A model generated the notes under the pieces. It worked only from the letters and a program-made list of their open reading frames with translations. It had not been told where the DNA came from and did no database searches. This document shows positions 1-9,350 of a stretch of 21,901 nucleotides of DNA, in pieces. The first letter of the stretch is position 1. Each line of letters begins with the position of its first letter. Source of the DNA: Carex sylvatica (taxonomy: Eukaryota > Streptophyta > Magnoliopsida > Poales > Cyperaceae); assembly GCA_964058845.1 (NCBI GenBank), contig CAXKVR010000513.1:1-21901 (forward strand). Direction: 5' to 3'. The position numbers were made by a program, and so were the translations under genes.

Positions 1-986
1 CCCATCGTTCTTCTCTCTCCCACGCCTATAACGTACCGACCTACGGCATCTTTGCCCTCTCTCTTCCTTCCATATGCTAAACCTGATTTAAGGTTTCCGC
101 CTCCCTCTCTTCTTGTGCTTCTTTTTTCTCAAAACTCGCTTTCACTTACATTTTTCCTGTCGTGTCATTGATCTACCGTCACTCAAATGGAGGCATGTTT
201 CTCCACTTCCCCAATTTCATGCAAACTCACCATCGATTGAGGAGCTATTGTACAGCAAATCGAGCTTTCTTCTGTGGAGCTTCCTCTCTTACCTTTTGGG
301 CATAGACAAGGTAATTTATTTATTTTTTGCTATTGTACAGTAATTTTGGATGAATTTGTGAAAAGTTTTTCTTTCCCAATTTAATTGAAGGGTCATGCTT
401 GAGAAAGTTCAAATAGTCACAGAAAGTAGTAAACTTGCATATATAATGATTTTTCTTATTTCTTAATTATGATATTGTTTGTATTTTTCACGAAAATAAG
501 CATTTTATACTCCTTGATCTTTATCCAGGTTCAATTGAGGTGTTATTTTACAACAAATCGAACTCCTTCTGTGGAGCTTCCTCTCTGACCTTTTGGACTA
601 GACGAGGTAATTTAAGTTTGGGTTATTATACAATAATTGAATTAATTTAGTGTAACCTTTTGGACTTCCTGTCTGACCTTTTGGGTTACTATACAATAAT
701 TTTTTAGTTTACCTTTTGGACTAGACAAGCTTCCTCTTTGCATCCCCTCTTTTTCAATTAATTTAATGTTACAGGTTCTTCAATTAACCTAGTGTTATAA
801 CTAACTTCAACTAAAAAACAGAAAGGCTAATGCATTGTTATTTTACATGATTACTCTTTAATTTTAAAAATCTTTGAATTGTAATTCGAGCAAACTCCTT
901 CTGTTATTTAAGCATGTTAATGATATGTAATTAAGGCTTGTAGCATTGTAACTAATCCTTCATGCAGGAAAGAATTGTTGAGGCAA
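1..986 (+). other. Non-coding leader of the hAT transposase gene with one or two introns
   Basis: No plausible protein is encoded here. The pyrimidine-rich stretch 1-310 looks like a 5' leader exon ending in AAG|GTAATT, a good donor, at 310/311. A second exon candidate, 529-606, has a TTATCCAG acceptor before it and GAG|GTAATT after it. The acceptor TTCATGCAG at 959-967 leads into the coding exon, whose first ATG is at 987. Splicing could therefore join 1-310 to 968 directly or include 529-606. The sites are read directly; their use is inferred. Confidence 0.5.
529..606 (+). repeat. Duplicated leader exon (copy of about 233-310)
   Basis: Bases 529-606 closely match 233-310. Both contain the shared core TTCTGTGGAGCTTCCTCTCT and both end in AGAC[AG]AG followed by GTAATTTA. 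The offset is 296 bases. A third, broken version of the CTTTTGGACTAGACAAGCTTCC tail lies at about 655-740. Each of the two good copies keeps a splice donor at the same place, so the duplication created an extra possible leader exon inside the intron. Confidence 0.7.
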
Positions 987-3277
987 ATGTCGACAGGCAA
1001 TAATGTGGAGACTTCTAATGAATTTGTGGTAAATCAGCAACCACAAGAAGAAGAAGCTATAGTGGCCCCAAAAAAGAAAGCCCAAACCTCTCCAGTATGG
1101 AAAGAGTTTAATAGACAAGAGATACAAGTGGAAATTGATGGGAATATGGTGATGCGTGTGAAGGCTACATGCAAGCATTGTGCTAGAGCATTTGATGGAA
1201 CAAGCGACCGAGGGACTACTCAATTGAAGAACCACTTGAAAACTCACACTGCTAGTTCACGTCAAAAGTTGCTACAAACATCCATGAAGGGTGTTGATGG
1301 TACTTGTACTCTTAGTGCATACAAGTATGATGAAAGTTTGAGTCGAACTAAACTTCTACACATGTTTATTTTGAACGAGTATCCTTTTACTATAGTCGAA
1401 CATCCAGAGTTCATTGATTTTGTTAAATCTTTACGTCCGTCCTTTCCCTTAAAGTCCCGAGTTACTCATGCAAGACAAATCATAGGGGTCAATGTAGAGG
1501 AGAAAAAGAAGTTGTATGATTTGCTTGCTTCAATGTCTTATCGAGTGAGTACAACAATGGACTTATGGACCTCAAGGCAAAACAAATCATACCTATGTGT
1601 GACAGCCCATTTCATTGGAGATGATTGGACCATGCAAAAAAGAATTATTAATTTTATGCACATGGGTGAAAAGTACACAGGATTGAATTTAAGCAAAACG
1701 TTTGTTAAAAACATGACGGGTTGGAATCTTGATCGAAAACTATTCTCTTTGACCTTAGATAATGATCGTTCTAATGATGTGTGTGTTAGAGATGTTGTGA
1801 ATCATTTGGCGGGAGAGAATGAATTGGTTTGTGAAGGTACGTATTTTTATTTGAGATGTGCAGCTCATGTTATTAACCTAGTGGTGCAAAATGGGTTAAA
1901 AAGAATAAAAAGTGCAATCGAAAATGTTAGAGAGATTGTTTTGTTGGTGAAAAGTTCTACTTTGCAGCGAGAGGAATTTGAGAAGGCCGTAAGAGAGTGT
2001 AAACTGAACATAAGAAGGGCTCTATCCACCGATGTAGTTACTCGTTGGAATTCAACTTATATGATGCTTAGAGATGCCTTACTCTACAAAGATGCCTTTA
2101 AGCGATTACAACGTGTTGATCTGATAAATTTTCATAAGTGCCCGACAAGTGATCAATGGAATGAAATTAGAGTACTTTATAAATGTCTAGAGAGCTTTTT
2201 CAATGTCACAAGATTCTTATCAGGTATCTCCTATCCAACTGCAAATTTGTTCTTTGAAGAATTTTGTGAAATTAAATTGCAAATTTCTGAGTGGTGCAAT
2301 GGGAAAGATGTTCGAGTACGTACAATGGCTCTATTAATGAATGAGAAGTTTGAAAAATATTGGGGAAAAATGAACATAATTCTTGGTGTGGCTTGTTTTT
2401 TAGATCCACGTTACAAATGTAAAATAGTGCAGTGTTACTTTTCCCAAGCTGAAGAAGAGATGAATACATTTTTGAGTGCCATAAAATCAATTTACGAAGA
2501 ATATGCTTTGAAGTATTCTCTTCCTCTAGATGACACCCAAAATGTAGAAAAACAATCTTCTCGAGTTGGTGGATCTGCTGTTAATGAAGGTCAAATAAAG
2601 AAAAGAAGATTTGATCAGTTTATTGAGGAAAACACCACTGTTGAATCACCTAAAACGGACTTGGATCAATACATGGCAGAAAACGTACTTCCATGGGATA
2701 AAAGGAATGGTCCCTTTGATATATTAGGTTGGTGGAAATTTAATGGATCGAAGTATCCCATTTTATCAAAGGTTGCATGAGATGTGTTGGCGATCCCTGT
2801 CTCAACTGTTGCGTCAGAATTCGCATTAGTACTGGAGGCAGAGTTGTAAATCCACATCATAGTTCATTAGACCCCGAATCAATTGAAGCTTTAATTTGTG
2901 CTCAAGACTGGATCAGATATTCTAAACCAGGCATGTTTCTTTGATTTCCCAATGTCTTATCAATTACTTACAAAATATTTTATTATGAAATTAAATTTTT
3001 ATTGTTTTGTCAAGATGACATTTTATTAACAAATAATACTGACAATTGTAGATGCTCGTCCATCTCTTTTTAATGACATTGAGGAGCTTGCTGGAACGTC
3101 ACATTCTACATTAGTATCAAATGGAGAAGGTATATGTTTAGAACATAACATTCTATTTTGTCATTTCTTTGTACTAATCTGATTACAATGCTTATATATA
3201 TTTATAAGCATATTCCTAAGATTTACATTTGCTGAGATAACTAAGTTATAGTAAGGTTTAAATGACCAGAGATGTAG
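987..3277 (+). pseudogene. hAT transposase (BED zinc finger, RICESLEEPER-like), broken
   Basis: The open frame from the first ATG at 987 gives 597 residues. A BED zinc finger spans residues 36-87 with C62, C65, H83 and H87 as ligands. The RNase-H-like core shows the first catalytic aspartate at D192 in TTMDLWTS and the second at D258 in LTLDN. The hAT signature CAAH is at 291-294 and RWNSTYMML follows. The frame stops at TGA (2778-2780), where relatives have an arginine codon. The C-terminal hAT dimerisation region continues after the stop, then loses one base near 2824-2828, and resumes as STGGRVVNPHHSSLDPESIE. A GC-AG intron (2931-3051) and a GT-AG intron (3130-3269) follow, and the frame ends at a TAG at 3275-3277. 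In Hermes the third catalytic residue lies in the SER/SES motif, which here is downstream of the stop. The product would be inactive. A TTG-initiated reading from 975 adds four residues but is not a plant start. The family is secure; the terminal exon structure is inferred. Confidence 0.88.
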
Positions 3278-3741
3278 TGTGTGAGCTACTGACCAATGGA
3301 ATAATTTGCTCAGAGACCTGGAGGTAAGATTACAATGGCAATTATACTACATATGTATCTCAAGATTATGAAGGAATCATGTACTTGCCTTGAAGCATTC
3401 TCATGATTGTGTTTTTTTTTTCTAATAGGAACTTCATCAAACCTTTTGATACCATGAGAACAATGGATGATGCTTCAGCTTGAAGTTTAGTGGCGATATT
3501 GTCATTTATTCTTCTTTTTGCAAAACTCTAATATTTTGTGCGTACAATGATATAGTTAACCTACACTAATTTTCGTTATTCTGTAGCTATAAAAATGTAT
3601 ATTTTGTGCATCGTTTGATAGTTATATAATTAACTGCACAATCATTTTGTAAATCGAAGGCGTTATATATGCTGATATAATAGTTTTTCGTATTTGAATT
3701 TTGTTAATTAGTATATGTATTTTAAATGCATATGACTCAAT

Positions 3742-3925
3742 TATCCGATAAGCATTTGTTTTGTATCCGTATTCGTAGATTATTCGTTCCGTATCCGTAT
3801 CCGTTTAAGGGGGATTTGATTTTAAGTTTTGACATCCGTTTACTATTCGTATCCGCTCATTGAGAGGTGAATCCAAATTTGGTATTAGCATTATCCACTC
3901 TGAATTCGCTCCGTTTACGCCCCTA
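3742..3925. repeat. Subterminal ATCCG-type repeats and right terminus of the hAT element
   Basis: TATCCG, GTATCCGTATTCG, GTATCCGTATCCG, ACATCCG, GTATCCGC and CTCCG occur over about 180 bases, far more often than in flanking DNA. Motif clusters like this next to hAT ends bind the transposase. The stretch ends in TTTACGCCCCTA, the probable terminal inverted repeat. Between the gene end (3277) and this block (3278-3741) I see only AT-rich 3' untranslated-type sequence. Confidence 0.6.
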
Positions 3926-4218
3926 ACAGGCAGTCATATTTGTTATATTTAATAATTTGTTTTTCAAATTTTAAGTTTATCTGAGGATAAAATTTTAAAA
4001 AAAAATGTCGAACATAAGAGAAAGTTATAAAATAAATAAATAATGTGTAAAAAATAATTTAGTGTTTGAAATTTGAATTGGTGCAAATACATAAATTTTA
4101 TGTTGTTTTAATTAAGTGTAGTTATGTTTGGTCACATGTCGACATGCAGGTCGAATGATAATTTCAACACATAATCAATATGCATGTCGTAACATGTCAA
4201 GAAAAACCGTATCGTACG

Positions 4219-4724
4219 TAGGGGTGTTCAAACGGTTCGGTTTAATTGGTTTTGGACCGAATCGAATTAGTTCGGTTTAAACGGTTCAGTTATTTCGGTT
4301 TATTGGATCGGTTCGGTTGAATTTTCAAAACCAAATTAGAACTTTGGTTCGGTTCGGTTTGAAAATTTTCAAAACCGAAATAACCGAACCGACCGAACTT
4401 TCATATAATATGAATTTGATCCGAACCACCCGGTTTATTTCTTAATACTCCGGTTTATTTCTTAACCAATTGCTTTAAATACTTGATTTATTTCTAAATA
4501 TCTTAGTTTATTTCTTAATACTCCGGTTTATTTCTTAATATACTTCGGTTTATTATAAATCAATTGTTTTAAATAAAAAAATTAATTAATTTCGGTTTGA
4601 ACCGAACAAACCGAAATAAAACTTCGGTTCGGTTCGGTTCGGTTCTATTTTTAAAACCGAATTATAACTTTGATTTGCCAAGTTCGATTCGGTTGAAACC
4701 GAACTGAACCGATGAACACCCCTC
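4219..4724. mobile_element. Non-autonomous hAT element (MITE), 506 bp
   Basis: The left end TAGGGGTGTTCA and the right end TGAACACCCCTC are inverted repeats of each other, one terminal base apart. The flanks are ATCGTACG (4211-4218) and ATCATACG (4725-4732), an 8-bp target duplication with one mismatch, which is the hAT length. The inside has no open frame and is packed with GGTTCGGTT and its complement AACCGAACC, plus repeated CGGTTTATTTCTTAA units. It is a different family from the hAT element at 1-3925, because the termini and subterminal motifs differ. Confidence 0.82.
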
Positions 4725-4732
4725 ATCATACG

Positions 4733-5417
4733 TACTGTCACATGTATGATTATAGCATGACTTTCCTACATCTAAATATAACTTATTTTCTCCTTATTTG
4801 TTATTATATCTATTTGAACTTTCAAAATAACTAATGGGCAATGGCCCATCAATATCCTCATCAATATCATCAATACAAGCCACTTTATTTTATCCCTTTC
4901 TAATTTATCTAATAGGAGCTTTTATCGAAAAAAAAATTGATCGATTTACTCTTTATCTCCATATTTGCACCACCTAACTTTTCTTCTTGTTGATTAACAA
5001 ATTATATATAAATTAATTGCATCTAGCTAGTTGTTCAAGTTAATTAAGTTGTAGCTCTGTTTCTTTGGTATATTCAAATACTGGAAATGAGGTGATATAT
5101 ACTTAGTTGGTTTTATTTAAATTTTTTGTGTTATTATTCCATTTTCAATAATGTATATATTGCAATTAGCAACAAAAATAAAATAAAATAATATTAGAAG
5201 GATGCTGTAGTTTAGAGTATTTTTTAATTCCATACATTTACAAGTAGCAAAACAAGAAGAAGAATATGAGTACGCTAATATTTTTTAATATGCTATATAT
5301 CGCATAATTATATATTGAAACAGAATACAAAATAAAAATAGCAAAAAGAAAAGCCCGAAGTCAATATATCGATCAGTTATACATAAAGTAGTAAATATTA
5401 ATAATTTCTCTTCCACT
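4733..5417. other. AT-rich spacer and 3' flank of the STMP1-like gene
   Basis: No coding frame, RNA gene or clear repeat is visible. The right part (about 5280-5417) is presumably the 3' untranslated region of the minus-strand gene that ends at 5418. Confidence 0.5.
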
Positions 5418-5612
5418 TCATTCCGAATCCTCTTCCTCAATCTTTTTCTTGGTAGGGGCAGGTTTGCGATGCGCCTCTTCATACTTCTTGGCCATGGCGA
5501 TGCCTGAGTCTGCGACGTTTCTAACATTGGGCACCTTGTAATTCTGTGCTACATATATGCCAAAAGCCGTACCAACAATGAAAGGGAAGAACCTTCGAAC
5601 TAAACAAATCAT
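5418..5612 (-). CDS. STMP1-like small transmembrane mitochondrial protein (DUF4535 family)
   Basis: The 64-residue protein has a short basic N-terminus (R6, R7), one membrane segment at about residues 8-22 with a GxxxG pattern (G14, G18), then the conserved stretch YVAQNYKVPN (20-29). A charged tail ends in KKKIEEEDSE. This matches the DUF4535/STMP1 family (Pfam PF15054 as I recall it), whose animal member is a roughly 47-residue inner mitochondrial membrane microprotein linked to respiratory complexes. Plant relatives share the FIVGT-GxYVAQNY-VPN core. I chose the ATG at 5612, because the longer open frame begins at a GTG (5651) and homologs start just before the membrane segment. The acidic tail is longer than in the animal protein. 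There is no intron and the frame is intact, so it is likely functional. Mitochondrial location is inferred from the family. Confidence 0.82.
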   Translation of the reverse strand: MICLVRRFFPFIVGTAFGIYVAQNYKVPNVRNVADSGIAMAKKYEEAHRKPAPTKKKIEEEDSE

Positions 5613-5827
5613 TTTATCAATTAAATTCTTATTTTCTTTTTCTCTTCTCACTCTCAGTCTCAGGGGTTGCCTATTGTCGGACTACTTGTATTTGGGTTGA
5701 AATTCTAGTGGAGAAGACGCGAGATAAATACTCTAGTATGATGCAAAGTTGCAAACACAGAGGCGTGTGTCAAAATACTTCTCCATTTTTTAAATCACTG
5801 GAGGTAGCCGGTATATCATCGTTTGCA

Positions 5828-5835
5828 TTTATATA
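5828..5835 (-). promoter_or_regulatory. Possible TATA box for the STMP1-like gene
   Basis: On the minus strand this reads TATATAAA, about 216 bases upstream of the ATG at 5612. It would give a 5' leader of roughly 180 bases. TATA-like strings are common in AT-rich DNA, so the assignment is weak. Confidence 0.3.
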
Positions 5836-5950
5836 ATTGTATGCAATTCAAGGATAAGATGGACTGGAGAGAGGTCTTAATTGGTCAACGGTTCTACCTT
5901 GACCCCTGGTCCAAGAAATACTAGCACTTGATGCCCAAGTTCTTTTTGTT

Positions 5951-6162
5951 GGAGTCGGAGTAGGTCCGATGCCCACTGGACCTACTTTGGTCGATGGGTG
6001 TTTTAACCATCCAATTGCATCAAGAGTCGTGCAATTCGTATTAAAATCCGTGTGAGTATTTATCAATTTTCGTACACACAAATTTTAATACTAATCGTAC
6101 GCATGATAGAGTCCATCAAACCTAAAAGTAGATCTAATGAGCATCGAACCTACTCCTATCTC
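5951..6162. repeat. Foldback (inverted-repeat) element, about 210 bp
   Basis: The left arm beginning GGAGTCGGAGTAGGTCCGAT pairs with the right arm ending ATCGAACCTACTCC (to about 6155). The inner parts also pair: CGTATTAAAATCCGTGTG near 6038-6055 with CACACAAATTTTAATACTAA near 6075-6094. Arms are about 100 bases with several mismatches and a roughly 20-base extra segment in the left arm. No clear target duplication was found. It is probably a small MITE remnant or a source of double-stranded RNA. Confidence 0.6.
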
Positions 6163-6744
6163 TTTTTTGTTACGGCGAAATATGACGAACCGAATTCAAG
6201 ATAGAAAATTTCTCTCTAAAGTTATTTTTAGTGAGCTGTTATTTTAAAAATTAAATGTGATCAGTTTTTTTTAATAATAATTGGTTCTACATTTTAGTAA
6301 TTGAGGAGGCAGAAAATTTATGCACCTCAAAGAATATGTGATCTCTTTTTATGATGGAACCGAATTTCATACAATATGAGAATGTTAATTTCATACAAGT
6401 TATAAACAACCAAGAGTAATATAATTTTTTCTCAAAAAAAAAGAGAGTAATATAGTCGTACAAAAATATTTCGTCTGACACTTCGGAGAAATAGATGTAT
6501 ATTTTTAGATAAACGTAAATTAAATATCTGCCTATAAAAAAACTTATGTTAAAAATATTTGTCCAGCGAAAATTTTGTCACGCCCTCGAACGTCGGACCA
6601 TGCGCACAAGAACATAACGACATCATAATAATTATTCAATGTCTTTCAACCTATATCACAAATAAAATAAAATAAAATCAGTTAAAAGTTCAATAACTAG
6701 TTATTTAATGATATACTTCTTTATAAGTTATAACTGATTTATTC

Positions 6745-7157
6745 GAGTAGAACTATAGTGTTCTTAAGCTCACCAAAGTATTTGGTGAGCTTAACTTTAA
6801 AATTCATCAAATTGGTTTCAAATAACGAATCCAAACTGTTGAAATACACCTATCTTATGAGTGATGCGTCTACATATGAAAATTTTAAACATTCGAATTA
6901 ATTTAGTATAAAGTCAAGCGGTCAAAAAACATTCAAAAAATGAATGCACTAAAATTAATTTATTAACCTTCTAATTTTGACTGATTGACTTTATACTAAA
7001 TTAATTTGAATGTGTACAATTTTTACATGTAGTCGCATCGCTCGTAAGGTAGGCGGGTTCCAACGGTTCGGATTTATCATTTGAAACTGATTTGATGGGT
7101 TTTGGAGTTAAGCTCACCAAACACTTTAGTGAGCTTAAGAACACCCTAGTTCTACTC
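6745..7157. mobile_element. Mutator-like MITE, 413 bp, foldback structure
   Basis: It is flanked by perfect 9-bp direct repeats, GATTTATTC at 6736-6744 and 7158-7166, the target length of the Mutator superfamily. It starts GAGTAGAACTATAGTGTTC and ends GAACACCCTAGTTCTACTC. The inverted arms run through TTCTTAAGCTCACC and continue for about 180 bases, so the whole element can fold on itself. It has no coding capacity. It lies inside the solo LTR at 6576-7959. Confidence 0.85.
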
Positions 7158-7277
7158 GATTTATTCAATATAATAACAGTGCAAACAAAGCTAGATTATT
7201 TCACAAAATATATGAGATTATGTATGCATATTTAATCAACTAAGTCTACATTTTCATATATCATAATATTCATACAG

Positions 7278-7325
7278 TTAAATCTCATAAAACAATTCTG
7301 ATTAAATCTCATAAAACAATTCTGA
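7278..7325 (+). repeat. Two perfect 24-bp tandem copies
   Basis: The 24-base unit starting TTAAATCTCATAAAACAATT and ending CTGA occurs twice in succession with no mismatch, within the solo LTR. It looks like a recent slippage duplication. Confidence 0.9.
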
Positions 7326-7619
7326 TTCTTAGATCCAAAATCCTGTTAAATATATTCTCATTATCCAATATTCATATACATTTTTTATCATTAATCAGAT
7401 CAAAACATAAACTCAGATTACATAGAAATCTGATTATCTAATTGTGAGAATCTTACAATTCAAATCGGATTACAACTCACTACTCAAAACCATCCGCATT
7501 CCGCAATGTAGGATTGAAGCTCCAATCAGACTAATTACAAAATTTCCTTTTATCTTTCTATATTTCTTTACGTTTTATTTTATTTTCCTTTCCTTTCTCA
7601 TTTTTTTTTGGCCTTTTTC

Positions 7620-7622
<3 letters not shown>

Positions 7623-7656
<34 letters not shown>
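7623..7656 (+). repeat. (TC)17 microsatellite in the solo LTR
   Basis: Seventeen uninterrupted TC units lie within the pyrimidine-rich part of the LTR. Apparent reading frames across it translate to Leu/Ser or Arg/Glu runs and are not genes. Confidence 0.95.
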
Positions 7657-7660
<4 letters not shown>

Positions 7661-7959
7661 CCAAATCAAATGAGAAAATGGGGAACGTATTCAAGGGGGA
7701 TTGAGGGGTGGGACCGTGGGGCTTAGTTGTAGACTTGTAGTGGTGGAAACTGGAGAGAAAATGGGAAGGGTTAATGCATGGCAGCCATGTGGCCAACCAC
7801 GTTTTTACTTTTATTTTTTTTGTAGTTTTCGCATTAATATTAATATTTTTAATTATTGAGAATACATTCAAATACAAATTTATTTAAAAAGAATTCTTAT
7901 TTTGGGATTAGGTTGGAAATTAACTTTTACAATAATTATCAAAATTACGGGATGTCACA

Positions 7960-8932
7960 ATTTTGAAATTAGATATTCATCTATTAATATTTATTTCTCT
8001 TAAATATTTCTTCATAAATTATCTACATAAAAAATTATCATACTTAATCTGAGATTTGTCTTTGATTGAACATATAAACAGAAGACATTTACACTTCCTA
8101 CTAAAATCAAGTGCCTACTTTCTCCCTGCCAAAACTAAAAGGCTCTTAAGCACAATCTTTTTCAAGATATTTTAACTAGAGTCAGAAGATAAATAATGAC
8201 GTCGGACGGTCGGAGTGTCATTCTTCCGAGATATTCAGTTTAACAATATTTATAAAATATATAATATGTACAAAATACAGAATATATATATAAATTTTAA
8301 GATAATTCATTCAACCAACATTAAGCAGCTCTGCAGAAACATTTTTCTGAATTATAATTTAAAAAATTATAAAATCAGATAAACTTATGCATTTTTTTTT
8401 TCAATACGATATATTATAAAAATCAAACAGTCGATAAAATATTTATTGGAATTTAAAAAAAGAAGTAAAAAAGCTCTATCGCCAACTTATTTTTAAAATT
8501 ATCTGATTAATATTAATGGAGCAACTGTAGGTTCAAGCTATGTATGAGTCATTTTTTTTTTTTGTTGTCAAATCAGTACCGAACAATTTTTTTTTCTTTC
8601 ATTGACAATATGATAATTCTTAAAATAAACAAGATGCCATTGAAAAAAAAAAAAATCATGTGCAGCATAGGAGTGTACATGTACAGTTTGAGTTGATTAG
8701 ATTTGGTCTATATTGGTATTGTAATTATAACTAATCATTATAACTTTAAATCAATTGATATTGTAATTCACATGAGTAAAAAAAAATTAGATACACAGAC
8801 AAGACATTACTAAATAAAAAGTAATTTAATAACGCAAAAGAATTTGTAATGTCAACAATAAATAATTAGACATATATATTAGATGCGCTAAACTATTACT
8901 AATCAGGTATCTTGCACATTGTTCAGTGCACA
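7960..8932. other. AT-rich spacer without recognised genes
   Basis: There are only short A or T runs and no sustained coding frame, RNA gene or clean repeat ends. Confidence 0.5.
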
Positions 8933-8941
8933 ATAAATAAT

Positions 8942-9341
8942 GAGTTTGGCTAGTATAACAACAGTATTATTTTAGCCTATATAACAACAACTTTAAACCT
9001 ATCGAATCGATTTCAAACGATGAATCCAAACCGTTCAAACCGATCTACTTTATTAGTTGTGCGTTTACATATAAAATATATAACTTTTCGAATTTATTTA
9101 GTATTAAGGTAAATCGGTCAAATTGTGAGTTTTTAAGTTAATTTTAATACATTCATTTTTCAATATTTTTACCGTATAATTTGATACTAAAATAACTCAA
9201 AAATATAAAAAAAAAAATTGTGTGTAAACGCATCACTCATAAAGTAAATCGGTTTAAACGATTTGGATCAGTCGTTTGAAGTCTATTTAATTAATTTTAA
9301 AGTTAGTGTCACATGACACTGATGCTATACTAGCCGGACTC
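8942..9341. mobile_element. Mutator-like MITE, 400 bp, relative of the 6745-7157 element
   Basis: Perfect 9-bp flanking repeats ATAAATAAT lie at 8933-8941 and 9342-9350. The termini are GAGTTTGGCTAGTATA on the left and, complemented, GAGTCCGGCTAGTATA on the right. Long inverted arms make the element self-complementary. The subterminal block (TTCAAACGATGAATCCAAAC, then a GCGTTTACATAT stretch) clearly matches the block in the 6745-7157 element, while the outermost 60 bases after GAGT differ. It has no coding capacity. Confidence 0.85.
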
Positions 9342-9350
9342 ATAAATAAT

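Larger units (their letters stand above)
1..3925 (+). mobile_element. hAT-superfamily DNA transposon, right-hand part (left end outside window)
   Basis: This block holds a hAT transposase gene and ends in a typical hAT terminus. The last bases, read inward on the minus strand, are TAGGGGCGTAAACGGAGC, matching the TAGGGG/CAGGG style of hAT terminal inverted repeats. The final 190 bases carry many ATCCG/TTCG motifs, as expected of subterminal transposase-binding repeats. The 8 bases after the end (3926-3933, ACAGGCAG) would be the target-site duplication. No matching TAGGGG start preceded by that 8-mer is seen in 1-970, so the left terminus probably lies outside the window. The transposase is broken, so this copy should not move by itself, but its right end could be used in trans. 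The superfamily is secure; the exact right border is inferred. Confidence 0.75.
6576..7959 (-). mobile_element. Solo LTR of an LTR retrotransposon, interrupted by a MITE
   Basis: Read on the minus strand it starts TGTGACATCCCGTAATTTTG and ends GGGCGTGACA, both common plant Ty3-type LTR ends with the TG...CA rule. The flanks are ATTTT on each side, if one T is shared with the left terminus. There is no internal coding region, primer site or second LTR nearby, so it is a solo LTR left by recombination. Subtracting the nested 413-bp MITE and its duplicated 9 bases leaves about 960 bp. It is related to the solo LTR at 17030-19681: both carry a GCAA[TC]GTAG...CCAATCA stretch followed by a long pyrimidine tract and a CACGT-rich patch. 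Confidence 0.68.

Noticed and set aside
5848..6081. 77-residue minus-strand frame
   Set aside because: It overlaps the foldback repeat arm and has no ATG-supported or conserved protein.
7444..7877. Open frames on both strands across the TC microsatellite
   Set aside because: They are translations of (TC)17 and pyrimidine-rich LTR sequence, with Leu/Ser or Arg/Glu runs and no domain.
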